64,000 bases of DNA from Pilatotrama ljubarskyi (lineage: Eukaryota; Basidiomycota; Agaricomycetes; Polyporales; Polyporaceae): positions 1,044,753 to 1,108,752 of the forward strand of contig MU277671.1 of assembly GCA_022385805.1 (NCBI GenBank), read 5' to 3'. Made by a program: the position numbers and the translations under genes. Positions 25,001 to 35,888 of this stretch are shown here, in pieces. Every line of letters begins with the position of its first letter. Positions within the stretch are counted from its first letter, which is position 1. The notes beneath the pieces were generated by a model, which ran no database searches, was not told the DNA's origin, and saw only the letters and a list, made by a program, of their open reading frames with translations.

Positions 25001-25736
25001 TATTTCTCGGTCCCTGGAGAGTACGTGCGTGTCGGTATACCGAGTCTACCAACTGTGGTCAATTCGTGGTCGGTGTCGACCTCTAACGTGCACTAACCTG
25101 GTGATCCGAGTCCCAGGTCAGCTTGTGTGTCTCAAACACCAGCATGTCCATAAGTGCGGTCTTTCCGTGGTGTAGGTGGCCAACCACAGCAACGTTTCGC
25201 ACGAACTCAGGGAATCCTGTCATGTTGAGCAAGAAACTAGAGTATCCCGCTCAGTGTCCAACGACGCATGCCTTTGTAGAACAAGAACGCACCCCTTGTC
25301 GAACCGAGTCTCCGGCATGTCCTTCTCCTCCACAGTCCATTTCCGCACCTTGATGGGCGCAACAATAGGTTCGGACAGCGGTTGGGCATCCTCCTCCTGG
25401 ACCAACGTCTCGACATCCTCGCCGTAGACTTCAGACGCCGAAGGGTAGTACTGCTTGTCCTCATGCAGTACGACTGCATTCTGTACCGGCTCTGAAGAGG
25501 GCTTCAACAACGGTGAGTACACACTGATACTCGCAAAACGTACCATCTACTTCCATAAGGGCTGTCTCTTCCTGTCCCTGCATGGGCTCCTCCTCATCGA
25601 ACCCCTCGAGAGGTCGCACCTCCGGCTGGGGCGCGAACTGGTTCTGCTGTTGTTGCAGCTCCTCCTCTTCCTCGTCGGATTCGAGGTCACCGCCAATGTA
25701 GTTTCCGAACTCATCATAGTCCTCGAAAGAGGCCAT
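22072..25736 (-). CDS. SNU114: U5 snRNP GTPase Snu114 (EF-2-like)
   Basis: Snu114 is the EF-2-related GTPase of the U5 snRNP that works with Prp8 and Brr2 in spliceosome activation and disassembly. The acidic N-terminus ([20 protein letters not shown]) is diagnostic and separates it from EF-2. The G domain follows with P-loop [15 protein letters not shown]3 [12 protein letters not shown]4 [11 protein letters not shown] and the family insertion with YADTYG. Later EF-2-like domains show [20 protein letters not shown] and [17 protein letters not shown], with [12 protein letters not shown] next. The C-terminal EF-G-like modules include [19 protein letters not shown] and [20 protein letters not shown]. 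The last 14 codons, including the stop, sit on a separate 42-nt exon (22072-22113) that restores the conserved tail SGHADLLG. The expected length of about 960 residues is met. Confidence 0.95.
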
Positions 25737-26067
25737 GTTAACAGCGAGTGTTTAGCGTGTAGTTTGCGAGACAAGAACGGTGGCTTAGTCACTGCAGCAG
25801 GAGGCAGACGCGTCAGGGCCACTGAAGGAGAGCAAGAGCAGGTCAAGTACACAGAATAGCAAATAATACACGGAGTTGAGCCTGGCAGAGGAGCCGAGGG
25901 ACGAGGATGGGCCGAGGAGAGCGGAGAGAGGTTTTGCGCGAGAGCCACCGTCGCGGTCCAGGAAGAACGCGTCGAGTCGGGCGCTTGCACATTCTCCGCG
26001 AGCATCATCATGGACTTGACTTCGACTGGGACGCCACACTCAGCCCGGCCTACGACAGCAACGAACC
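25737..26067. promoter_or_regulatory. Shared divergent promoter of SNU114 and prefoldin 1
   Basis: This spacer of 331 bp separates the two start codons, which face away from each other, so it must hold both promoters. It has CG-rich blocks and no coding signal. Coregulation of a splicing factor and a chaperone subunit is possible but not shown. Confidence 0.5.
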
Positions 26068-26656
26068 ATGGCCACCCTTTCAGATGAGACATTGCGGAAG
26101 GTCAGTGCGGCATGTTTTGATTCTACAGTGAGGTATGCTAATTAGGTTCGCGTGTACAGATCTTGGTGCAGATCCAACAGACTGCCGTGCAGTCCCAGCG
26201 CGCTCTGAATGTCTCGAGGCAACAGATCGCTGCGAAGGAGAGAGAACGCAGGATCCTGCAGCTCACCATCGAGGAGATCACCTCGTTACAAGAAGATGTA
26301 AATCTGTACAAGGGTGTGGGCAAGATGTGAGTACCCATTATCATCGCGTGGTAAACACCAATTCATTGACCGTTACCAGGTTCATGCAGGTTCCTAGGCC
26401 TGCTATGGAGAGAGACTTGAAGGCTGAAGAGAAGGAGCTCACCGAAGACATCAAGAATCTGGAGAAGAAGGTCCGTCCACCCCTCGTCGATATGTGTGCT
26501 TCCTGCCCACTGACGGTCCAATACAGTCGAAATACCTGGAAAAGCAATTCAATGATGCTCAGGCCCAACTCCGCGATATCGTGAGCGTGCTCTGCATACG
26601 GGCCGTTCATCTAGCTGACCATAGAACAGTTCCACAACGCACCAAATCAGTCATAG
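26068..26656 (+). CDS. PFD1: Prefoldin subunit 1 (beta-type)
   Basis: This is a beta-type subunit of the hexameric prefoldin co-chaperone, which hands nascent actin and tubulin to the CCT chaperonin. Five exons splice to about 120 residues: MATLSDETLRK, then ILVQIQTTAVQSQRALNVSR, helix 1 continuing QQIAAKERERRILQLTIEEI, the beta-hairpin region around YKGVGKMFMQVPRP, and helix 2 (LKAEEKELTEDIKNLEKKSK, then YLEKQFNDAQAQLRDIF). It ends HNAPNQS. Paired amphipathic coiled-coil helices around a short hairpin, and the GKMF motif, fit Pfd1. All splice sites are GT-AG, and the Met of GKM is itself split by an intron. Confidence 0.93.
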
Positions 26657-27025
26657 GCAACAGGTGTTGTATCATTACTCGCTCTCGACCTTTCCCACTT
26701 CGTTTCGTGCTGTATCATCTGATTACTCCTTCCTGCCAACGCTTGCAAATCTCATAGCATGTTGCTCGTCTACCCTTTGAGTGCCCGACATCAGCATATT
26801 GCTCTACGGCAGGACTCTAAACGCTTCTCTATTGCATGATACCCAAAAGACCATCGTGAAGCCTGCTACTTGCGGGCGATATATACAAGAACCTGACTAG
26901 AAAGTGACTACCTATGGTGCCGTGCGTACGTGCGTGCGATGAGGAGCATTGCATTCTAACGATGAGCCATTGCAAAAGAAAAAGCACGAAAACAATAAGA
27001 GGACGAAGTCGTGAAGTGCATAGGT
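26657..27025. other. Convergent 3' intergenic region
   Basis: 3' flanking sequence of prefoldin 1 (+) and the ABC transporter (-). It is relatively AT-rich. No gene was seen. Confidence 0.55.
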
Positions 27026-30000
27026 CTACCGCTTGGCGTAACGGAGGAATCGAGAGGCAACTGCAAGGTTCGGTCAGCAACAATACACGTCTCATACAAG
27101 AAACACTAGCACTCACCAATGGTTGCAGCGAAGTTGAAAACTACGGGGGCCGAAGTTAGTAGCTGCGCAAATGGAATAACTGAGACGGAGGCGCGGCCAA
27201 CTCACCTGAGAAGGCAAACAATATCCAGACGTCTCGCCACCGATCATCATAGCGGATGTTCAGGGGCAAGAAGAACTCGTCGCCAACCTACGCAGACGAC
27301 CATCAATAGCAGCGCACTTCTCCAGACGTACGGACACTCACTTGGTATTGACAGTAACGACAAGCCGTGGTGTCGTTCGGGTTGTCGAGGTAGCCGCCGA
27401 ATCCGGTTACGAACTCGCCTGCCCACTGCTGGCAGGTCTGACCTGCGGGCGGGTTGAACGGGATGAACTCGTCCGCCTTGCAAGTGATAGTCAGGCCGCT
27501 ATGTTTTATGTCAATACGCGTTCCGTGTATGGTGCGACATGACACATACTGCAACTCAGTGGAGAGCATCGCCGCCATGATACGGGTGTACGGGCTGAGC
27601 TGGTAGAGCCAGTGCCAGTAGGACGGCAGCGTCGGGTACGGGATGGTGACACCGCAGAACGTGCCCAGAACGAGGATGATGAATGGGTTGAAGAGCGGGG
27701 CGATCTGCATGCTGGGAGAGATGGCCCCGATGAACTGGCCCAAGCTCACACCGAACAGTTCCACGAAGATGATCACGAGCAGCTGGAAGAAGGTACCGCC
27801 CACGCCGGCAGCGCCGTCACCGAAGCCCATCGGGTATACCTATAATGTTGTTGTCAGAAGATGAACACAGTAAGCCGGACGTAACACTTACCATGAGCAC
27901 CCAGTAGACGATACCGCACAAGATCGAGTATGGCATCTCTCCGATGAGCTGGCCGATCGCGAAGACATACGGCGAATAGATTCTACTTGAGGCCTCTGCA
28001 TATCGATGCGTCAAAATAGGCCCTCACATGGCGAGACATTCAGACACTGACCTCGTATGAAGATGCGTCTGCTGAGGATCCACATCGGCTCGAGCTGACT
28101 CATGACGATAGCGGGAAGGATGGTAGTCCAGAAGCTTGGGACGGGTCAGTCTAGATGGCTTGATGGAGTAGACGAGGTTGCTCACATTCCGAATACCCGG
28201 TACTGCAGGTCGCGCGCGCCGTGTCCCAGCTGCAGGAACGAGAGGGAGACGAAGAGCGAGATAAAGGCATGCACGAAGAGACGGCTGAAGACGTAGTCCG
28301 GAGACCGCCACAGCTTGGCGTTGTTGCGGGTAACGACCCAGCGCAGTTGGTTCCAGAATGGAGTAGCGTCTGTCCCATGAATGCATCAATGTTGGCTAGT
28401 AGAGAGGGCCAGGAATCTGCACTTACACACGGTCACCTTCTGAGGTTGCCCGTCGTCGCCACTGGTACTACTCTTGATCTTCTCGATCTCGGCCAGGACG
28501 TCCTGGAACTCCTTAGAGTCGAGCCAATGGTCTTTCCAGTCACGGTCACCAATGCGGGGGGTCAGGCCAGCACCGATAGCGTCCAGCATGAATTCCGCAG
28601 GGTTTACGTTCGGTGGGCAGTGCGCTCCGTGCCGGGCAAAGTAGTCGCGAAGGATGTAGCAGTCAGGGCCAATGTCGCCGAAGTAGACGGTCTCCCCACC
28701 CCGCTCAAGGAGCAGGAGCTTGTCAAAGGTCTGGATGAGCATCGAAGACGGCTGGTGAATGGTGCAGAGGATCGCCTGGCCATTGTCCGCGAGCTTACGA
28801 AGGAAGCGGACGAGGTTCCAAGCGCTTTGACCGTCAAGACCCGAGGTCGGCTCGTCCAGGAATAAGAGAGAAGGCCGGCTTGCCAGCTCGACGCCAATAG
28901 TGAGGCGCTTGCGCGCCTCCACGTTGAGGCTGAAGACGAGGGCGTCCGCGAGGTCTTGCAGCTCGAGGACCTCAATCATGTCCTCGACGTATTGATCCTT
29001 CTCCTCCTTCGAGACCTCCGGCGGCTGCCGGAGGTACGCAGAGAAGCGCATCGCTTCGCGGACGGTCGCGCTACCTTCGTGGACGTCCATTTGTTCCGCT
29101 GACAGGGATGTGAGTACAACGGTTCGCGGGCCAGGTACAGCGAATGAGACTCACCGTAAGCAGTGTTCCGAGCGAAGTCAATCCCCAGAGGTTTGCCATC
29201 AAGGAGGAGGGTACCGGACACAACACCGATGTTCTTGCGCTGAGCGAGTACGTCCAGGCAAGTCGTCTTCCCTGTTAGGATATTGTGAGACCATCACGTC
29301 CAAGAGAGAGATCCCAGTGACATACCAGCGCCGGAGGCTCCCATCAGGGCGGTCATGGTGCCAGGCTTCACATACCCATAGACGTCGTGGAGCAGTCTCC
29401 GTACACCGCCTGGAACAGGGACATGGTAGTTGACTTTCTCCCAAGTGAACGGCTTGCCATGGAACTGGGTGACGGTGCTAAGGCGATATTTCATCAATAC
29501 CGTAGCGGAGCCGAGTTTGCTGCGAGACTCACCCTTTCTGGTCTGCCTCCTCGTCGAACTCTTTCTCGCTGAGCTCTCTGTCAGACTTGCCTTTGCGTGC
29601 AGCCTTATGCTCTTGCAGGCGGGCATTGAGCTTCTTGGTCTCGGAGTCCTCTTTGGCGAAGATGGTGACAGACGAGCCGCCGCCGTATTGCTGAAGACCG
29701 ACTCTTTAGGACGGATTGGAGCACGGAGGACAGCGTGCTTACCGGGAAATACTCAATCAGTAGCACCTGGGTCAGTTGGAACAGGAGGAAGAAGCCGAGT
29801 AGCACCAGGAAGTTGCGCCGCCAGAGGTCTGAGACGTTGAGTCCGTAGCCAAAGCTCACGTAGTTGCGACCGGATACGATGTCCTCTCCGGGGACGGAAC
29901 CAAACAAGGTGCAAACCTGGTTGGGACCCAGACCCTCCCTGAAAAGTTTGGTGAGCGATAGGAACGGCGAAACTCGTGCGATGGAGAAGACTCACGGATA

Positions 30001-32794
30001 TTTGTTCACACCGGGAGGATTGCGAGGCACGATGGCAGTACCGTCGCAGGCAAACTGTGATACCCTTCAGCTGGTGACACTCTGTGAACGCAGTGTAAAT
30101 GCGTACCGATATCCGCATGAACTCGTTTTCCATGCATCCGACCCAGGCTGATAGAACCATCAGCAACTAGAGTTTACTCTGAGCTCGTGATAGCAGTCTT
30201 ACCGTACGCCACGGGGTTGATGTAGTACTGCAGAGCAAATCAGCATGCGCTGAAGGGCCCACCATGTAACGGTCACTTACGATCCAGAATAACCATCGCT
30301 TCATCTGGAACACCGGGATCATGTACCCAGCATACTGGATCATGTTGGGTATGAAGAAGGTCGCCAGTCGGAATGCAGAGTCGAAATTCGTGCACATGAT
30401 ACCAAATGTCCGGAAGAACCCTTGCATAGTGAGGAAGACCAGGTAGATCTGACGATCTATCTCAGCAAATCGTGACTTGTGGTCACATATCACGGCGGAA
30501 CACTCACGAAGAGATGGTAGGTGAAGAAGCCACCTGCCGAACGAGAGAGGTTTGACATGAAGTAGATGATGAGGTTGTAGACGAAGATCCGGACAGCCGA
30601 GAACGGGACATCAGAGAGGGTGTTCGCTATTGCGACAGCGGCGGGACGGTAGAGCGCGTAGCTTGTCTGCACCGGCCGATTAGTACTGCACAGTGGATGC
30701 AGCAGCTTCAGGGTGCCTACCTGCTTCTTTAAAATAGGACGTCCGAGCATTTGGACTGGCATCTACGGGACGTCTTTAGCTCAATATCTAAGTGGTAATA
30801 ATCCCACTGACCTCTCCGAAGGTATCGAGAGCGCAGGTGAGGAGTCCAGCGAAGATGACCGAGCCTCTAGTGAACGCGCCTTGAGAGGTGAGTTGCAGGT
30901 TGTAGTACGAAGCTCCAATGACAAGAGCGAGGATCTGGGACACAGCCAATGAGGATGCCAGTCAAGCGCCACATTTTCTCATACGCACCGTTGACAGACT
31001 GTAGCTCGTGATGAGCTGAAACCTATCCTGGAGACGCATCTGGAACTGCCTGATAGCCAGAGCGCGGACCTGCCCGGTAAATCCCTGAGTGTACGGGCTC
31101 TTCTTCGACACCCCACGCTTCTTCTCCTCAAGCACGGCCTTGCGGAACGCCTCCTGGTCGGACCTGTCGATCTCCATCTCCTGCTTGTACTTCTCCAGGG
31201 AGTCCCGCATCTCCGCGGCGTAACGCGACCGGAGGAACGCTTGCTCGAGTTCCTCGGGAGTGGAGGGCACGTCTGCCTCCGACCGACCGGGAGCGAACTG
31301 CCGCTCGTTCGGGTCCGTGCAGCCGGTGAGATAGTCTGGCGTGCTCTGACGGGGCAGTGACTTGTAGCCAAGATTCTCGAAGTACGCACGAGCTTCGAAC
31401 GGGGGACCGAAGTAGACTTGACGGCCTTTGTCGAGCACGAGGACCTTGTCGAACAGCTCGTAGATACCCTCGCCAGCCTGGTACCTGCGCAAAGCCGTTA
31501 GAAGGTGGCGAGAACGTAGCGGGCGAAGAACGTCACTTACAACGTAGCGAAGGTCGTCTGCCCGAGTATGTCCGTCATGACTCGGAGAGCCTTGATGAAG
31601 TCCAACGCGGTACTAGCATCCAAGCCACGAGTCGAGTTGTCGAAGCAGAGTACTCGAGCCCGGGTAGCCATCATCTCAGCAATCGAGACACGCTTCCGCT
31701 CTCCACCGGACACGCCACGCACGAACTCGTCGCCGACGTACGTATTGGCGGTGTGAGAGATGTTGAGCATACGAAGAAGCATGTTCCGAACAGTCTCGTT
31801 GAATTCCTCGCGCGACATGCCTGGAAGACGTCCCTTCGGACCGGGCGTCTTCAGAGATAGGGCAAAGTTCAGAGTCTGAGCGACGGTGAGCGTGGCAATG
31901 TGTCGGTCGTCTTTGTGCCGGTCAGCGTCATTGCATGAAGCAGCAAGAGCGATTGAGTGACCCTACCCTCTTCGTTGTACACCACTTCGCCCTTGTAGTA
32001 CTTGGCCATTTCCTCTGCGCTGATGCCAGCGTACCGCACTTCACCCCCGATGTGGGCGTAATCCGCGCGTTCATTGGCAATGGCCTTCAGGAAGGTCGTG
32101 CAGCCGGAACCAGGGCATCCTAAAACCAAGCACATCTGCCCCGGCTTGAGCAAGCCGGAAGACCTGCAGGAGTTGTGAGAACTGGACACGAGCGATCAGC
32201 TCGTCACAACTTACGGATGAAGGATGGTCGTGACAGGGAGTTGGGGCCTGATGGCCGGAACGACCCTCTCCAGGGCAGACTTCAATATCCGTAAAGGCGT
32301 GAACCAGAAACTCAGGACATCCTCTAGTACATTTATTGTGGTCAACAATGAGCAAGCACGCCCTCGACCATCATGGCAACCTACCTCCAAAGGTCCGAAC
32401 ATATATCTGTGATATTGCTCAGACACGGTCGACGACACTGATCTTGCAGAACCCTTACCTTGTGGCCGGCGCCGCCAATGCCTTCGACTTGGAGGTTTTC
32501 CCAAGTGACGCCGACGTGCTTATGTGCTATGCCCGCCTTCTGATAAGCGTCATTGGACGAGGCGAGGTATGCTCGCAGGTCAAACGGCTGCTCGCCCTTC
32601 TCGCCCTTTTCGATGTCGTGGTCAGTGGCAGATCGCTCGGTGGGCTCAGAACCGGCCTGCTGAGAACGAATGGAGAGGACACGCTGGAGCTCGTTGAACT
32701 GAGCTTCCGCAGCGGCGATGTCGACGTGGTGCTGGTCCGGAAGGGGCGTGGCATCACCACGGAGGGTGCGATCATCTCCTGGGGTGTCCGCCAT
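27026..32794 (-). CDS. PDR-type ABC transporter (ABCG, full size)
   Basis: This is a plasma-membrane drug or lipid exporter of the pleiotropic drug resistance type, with (NBD-TMD)x2 order. The N-terminal extension ([13 protein letters not shown]...) precedes NBD1, which has the fungal-style altered Walker [15 protein letters not shown], the signature [15 protein letters not shown] and the Walker B-like [16 protein letters not shown]1 follows, including segments like [15 protein letters not shown] and the extracellular CMENEFMR region. NBD2 has Walker A MGASGAGKTT (split by an intron), the altered signature [16 protein letters not shown] and Walker [21 protein letters not shown]2 and the CDR-type ending complete it ([16 protein letters not shown], then Cys-rich TCQQWAGEF), followed by a terminal exon ending [11 protein letters not shown]. 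The estimate is about 1,450 residues, standard for the family. The substrate is unknown. Confidence 0.93.
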
Positions 32795-34028
32795 GAGCGA
32801 CAGAGACGGGGAGGGAGGAAACGATGAGGGAGAAGCGCATGTTCTCGCGCTGTTTATATATCGACCTCGTTCTTGACCTCAGCTTTCTTACATACCACCA
32901 CCCCGGCGCTTCTCAGCCATCAAGCGGTCCCGTCCCCGTTGAGTCACGTCTTGTCACGCGTGGTTCCGCCCCCCGGACTGGCTTCTCCCTCGGACTAGCG
33001 ACACACATTCGTGTCGCCGAACCAGTCGCAGCCAAAAGTGCATCTCATTGTATCGGGTAGTTCTATCACTCTCGTTGAACAGAGGGGTGTCGCGAAGTAG
33101 CTGCCTCCGCAAGCAGGCTGTTCATCCCGTCTAGCACCAAGTTAGTGGGCCCAGTAGCGATCGATCGTGCATGTTGGTTGACAAATCCCCGAACCGGGAA
33201 TCGGGATGCTTCCCGGTGCGTGAGCTTGAGCGCTTGGCGCCGTCGTAGTTGGAGCACTGACACATCCGGCCGCCCGCCACAGGTGCTGACTTTCTGAACG
33301 TTTCGACCTTCTCAATGAGCCTTATTGCGAGCATTTGATACGGGAGGGGTGCATGTCTGTGGCAGGCATACTCTCTGTCGTGATTATCATCTGGCCCGAG
33401 GAATGCCAGCGCTGTCGCAAGGCCTGCACGCGCGCGCACCGGTACCAGTCAAGCCAGTATCATAGTGTCTTCAGCCCGATACTGAACGGCAGTGTGACTA
33501 CTTTCAGGCGCATGCTTGCTGAGAGACCATGCTATCTCCGTATCCGCTGGGATCGCGGGGAGAGGAAATGACGAGCAACGAACCCTTGACATCTTCAGGC
33601 TTCCAAGAAACCCGGCGAAGACTGGCAGGTGTCGATGGCCGAAGGCGGTTGCCGCGACTTGACGATGAACGCGGAGATCAATCGTATTGTCGCATCATCC
33701 AGCGACTGCAAATCGTAGTCTAGCTAGCAGAATCGTCAGCGGCACGAACCGTACACCACGGAGGAGAGTGACGAGGAGTCGGTGACTGTGTGTGCAAGCT
33801 GTACGTATATACGAAAGTGTACGATGCCAAGCGGTGGCAGCCCTGGTGTGATCGAACGCCCCGATTCGGGATCTCTCGATCGCTCTCAATGGGCGTGAGA
33901 CTGTAATACCATATTAGGAGGTGGGAGCCGACTCCTCGACGGTCGACCCCGCAGGAATGGGCGCCTAATCGGTGTGCCTCGTTGCCCAGTGCTCTGAGCT
34001 CAGCTCGTCTCCGACCCTCGCTTCAGAC
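32795..34028. other. Divergent intergenic region
   Basis: About 1.2 kb lies between the ABC transporter start (-) and the Ssp120-like gene (+). It holds a TATA element next to the ABC gene. The 33060-33960 part shows no convincing frame, repeat or RNA gene. Confidence 0.5.
32852..32863 (-). promoter_or_regulatory. TATA box of the ABC transporter gene
   Basis: On the minus strand this reads CGATATATAAAC, about 60 bp upstream of the transporter ATG. Strong TATA boxes are common on stress-inducible PDR transporter genes. The call is by motif and position only. Confidence 0.55.
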
Positions 34029-35409
34029 ATGCATCTCCTCGCCGCTCTTGCTTTCCTTGCCTCGCTTCGCTCAGCTGCGGCGCACAGTGGACATGACGGG
34101 CACAAGGAGGGCGAGACAGTACAGCAGTATGCGCTGCGACACGTACGTAGCAACCAGTTATCCTCGCGAGGTACCGTATCTCACGGACGCGCTCATTGTA
34201 GATGGCCACCGAGCATCACATGTATGGGCTACTGCAGAGCATGTTGAACGCATGTGCGTGCTGACTAGCGCTACTCAGTGATACCTTCGATGTGCCAAGC
34301 TTCTTCCAGCTCCATGACCTGAACCGGTACGAAGCCTCGTCCTTCTGCTGCTCGCGCATCGGCTCAACCCTGCTATAGCGACAAAGTCTGGGACAAGGAG
34401 GAGATTGAAGCCGTCTACGGCGTTCATCATGTCTACTCGCAGAAGAAGTCGAAGGTACGTCCCTCCGGAAGTGACCCGTTCGGCATTGTGCCAAGACAGC
34501 GTCAATTAGGATGAGATTGAGCACCAGAAGAAGGCGGACCACATCGTCCAGGAGGTGCTGAAACGTCTCGACAAGAACGGCGACGGCAAGATCACACTGG
34601 AGGAGTTCCAGGCCGTAGGGCTTGATGGGCTGCCCAACTTCGATGACCTCGGCGCCGAAGGGCACCACTACGACGTGGAGAGCGGTACGCCGAACAGCTT
34701 CTGCGGAGGGTGTACGCCATCTCTGACTTGCTGATGCCGGCAGAGTTCTTCTTGCACCATGAAGGTCAGTCATGACTCCCAGAGCGCCCCGCGCCACCGG
34801 TACTCACACTGGAAGCCACAGAACAATTCCACTCCACGCCAGAGACACAGACCGATGAATCCTACACGCACCCGGAGGACCTCGAGCATTTTGCGCACCA
34901 CGAGCAGATCGAGCAAGAAGAGGCCGAGCGTGAGGCGAAGTTCCAGGGCGTCTCCGTTGAAGAAGTCATTGCCCAGCATGAGCCTCACGAAGAGCAGCAT
35001 ACCCCCGAGGGCGGCGCCGCCGACCCCCAGCTGGTCGTGCAGAACCCACACGACGATCAAGTGAACGAGGTCCCTGTCGCAGGCGGCCCTCCAAAGATCA
35101 ATCGTGTGACGCCTCCGGAGAAGCAAGATCCTGCTGTCCGTTTCGCGAACGCCAAGGCGGACGGCGAATGGGGTGCGGGTTCTGCTGGCTACAAGCCGCC
35201 GAAGTCGCCTTCCGAGAAGATGAGGTACGTCACTGGCCATTCTTGCTGACTAGTCCAGCACGGAGCACTGATGCGTCCATCTTTATCGCGTTCAGGAAGA
35301 ACCTCCCTTACAAGGTACGTTTGCCGTCCCTGGTATGCGTTGCAATTGTGGACACTCACTCTAGGACCGCATGCAGTACAAGTTCCGTCGTACCTGGGGT
35401 GACTTCTGA
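34029..35409 (+). CDS. Ssp120-like secretory EF-hand protein (nucleobindin-related)
   Basis: Yeast Ssp120 is a Golgi/secretory-pathway EF-hand protein that partners with the cargo receptor Emp47. Here a signal peptide (MHLLAALAFLASLRSAAA) leads to a His-rich segment (HSGHDGHKEGETVQQYALRH). Two EF-hands follow: DLNRDKVWDKEEIE and a canonical RLDKNGDGKITLEEF. The C-terminal half is acidic and Glu/His-rich (THPEDLEHFAHHEQIEQEEA) and ends in a basic tail, YKFRRTWGDF, shared by fungal members. The product has about 300 residues in several exons. The last intron has two possible acceptors (TCTAG or GCAG), which differ by four residues. A luminal calcium-binding role is inferred from the EF-hands. 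Confidence 0.87.
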
Positions 35410-35888
35410 GGGAGACGGTCTGCGGTGGCTCGTTACTGTGACGTTCGTCGGATTTCTCTATTTATCCTCTGTCTTCGGGAAAGCGCGTTGGATGCCTGCT
35501 ACCACCGTTTCACCTTCGTTATCAAGCTGAATACCACTTATTTCGATGCGAGCAGTAGGCTGCCGACTCCGCCGCCGGATATCGACGATCGACGTTCCCC
35601 TTTACTGGTACGCTGAGGTCATGATCACCAAAGCTCACGTCTTGTTCGTGCTGTCATCCGACCGAGCATCCGCGTCTTGCGTGCCTATGCGGGCGTCGGA
35701 GATAGCCCGACTACGGACATGCTGACAAAACGAATAGCAACGACGTCGATAGCTCCGGTGACGCAGGAGCACATATCATAGCATAACAGCAGTGGTATCA
35801 GGGCTACATGCAGGCGCCAGGGTATTACATGATGTACTAGATTCCGAACGACCAAGTCCAATGCTCCGCTCGAGCCAAACCGCATGAA
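35410..35888. other. Convergent 3' intergenic region
   Basis: 3' flanking sequence of the Ssp120-like gene (+) and DOP1 (-). No coding or repeat signal was seen. Confidence 0.55.
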
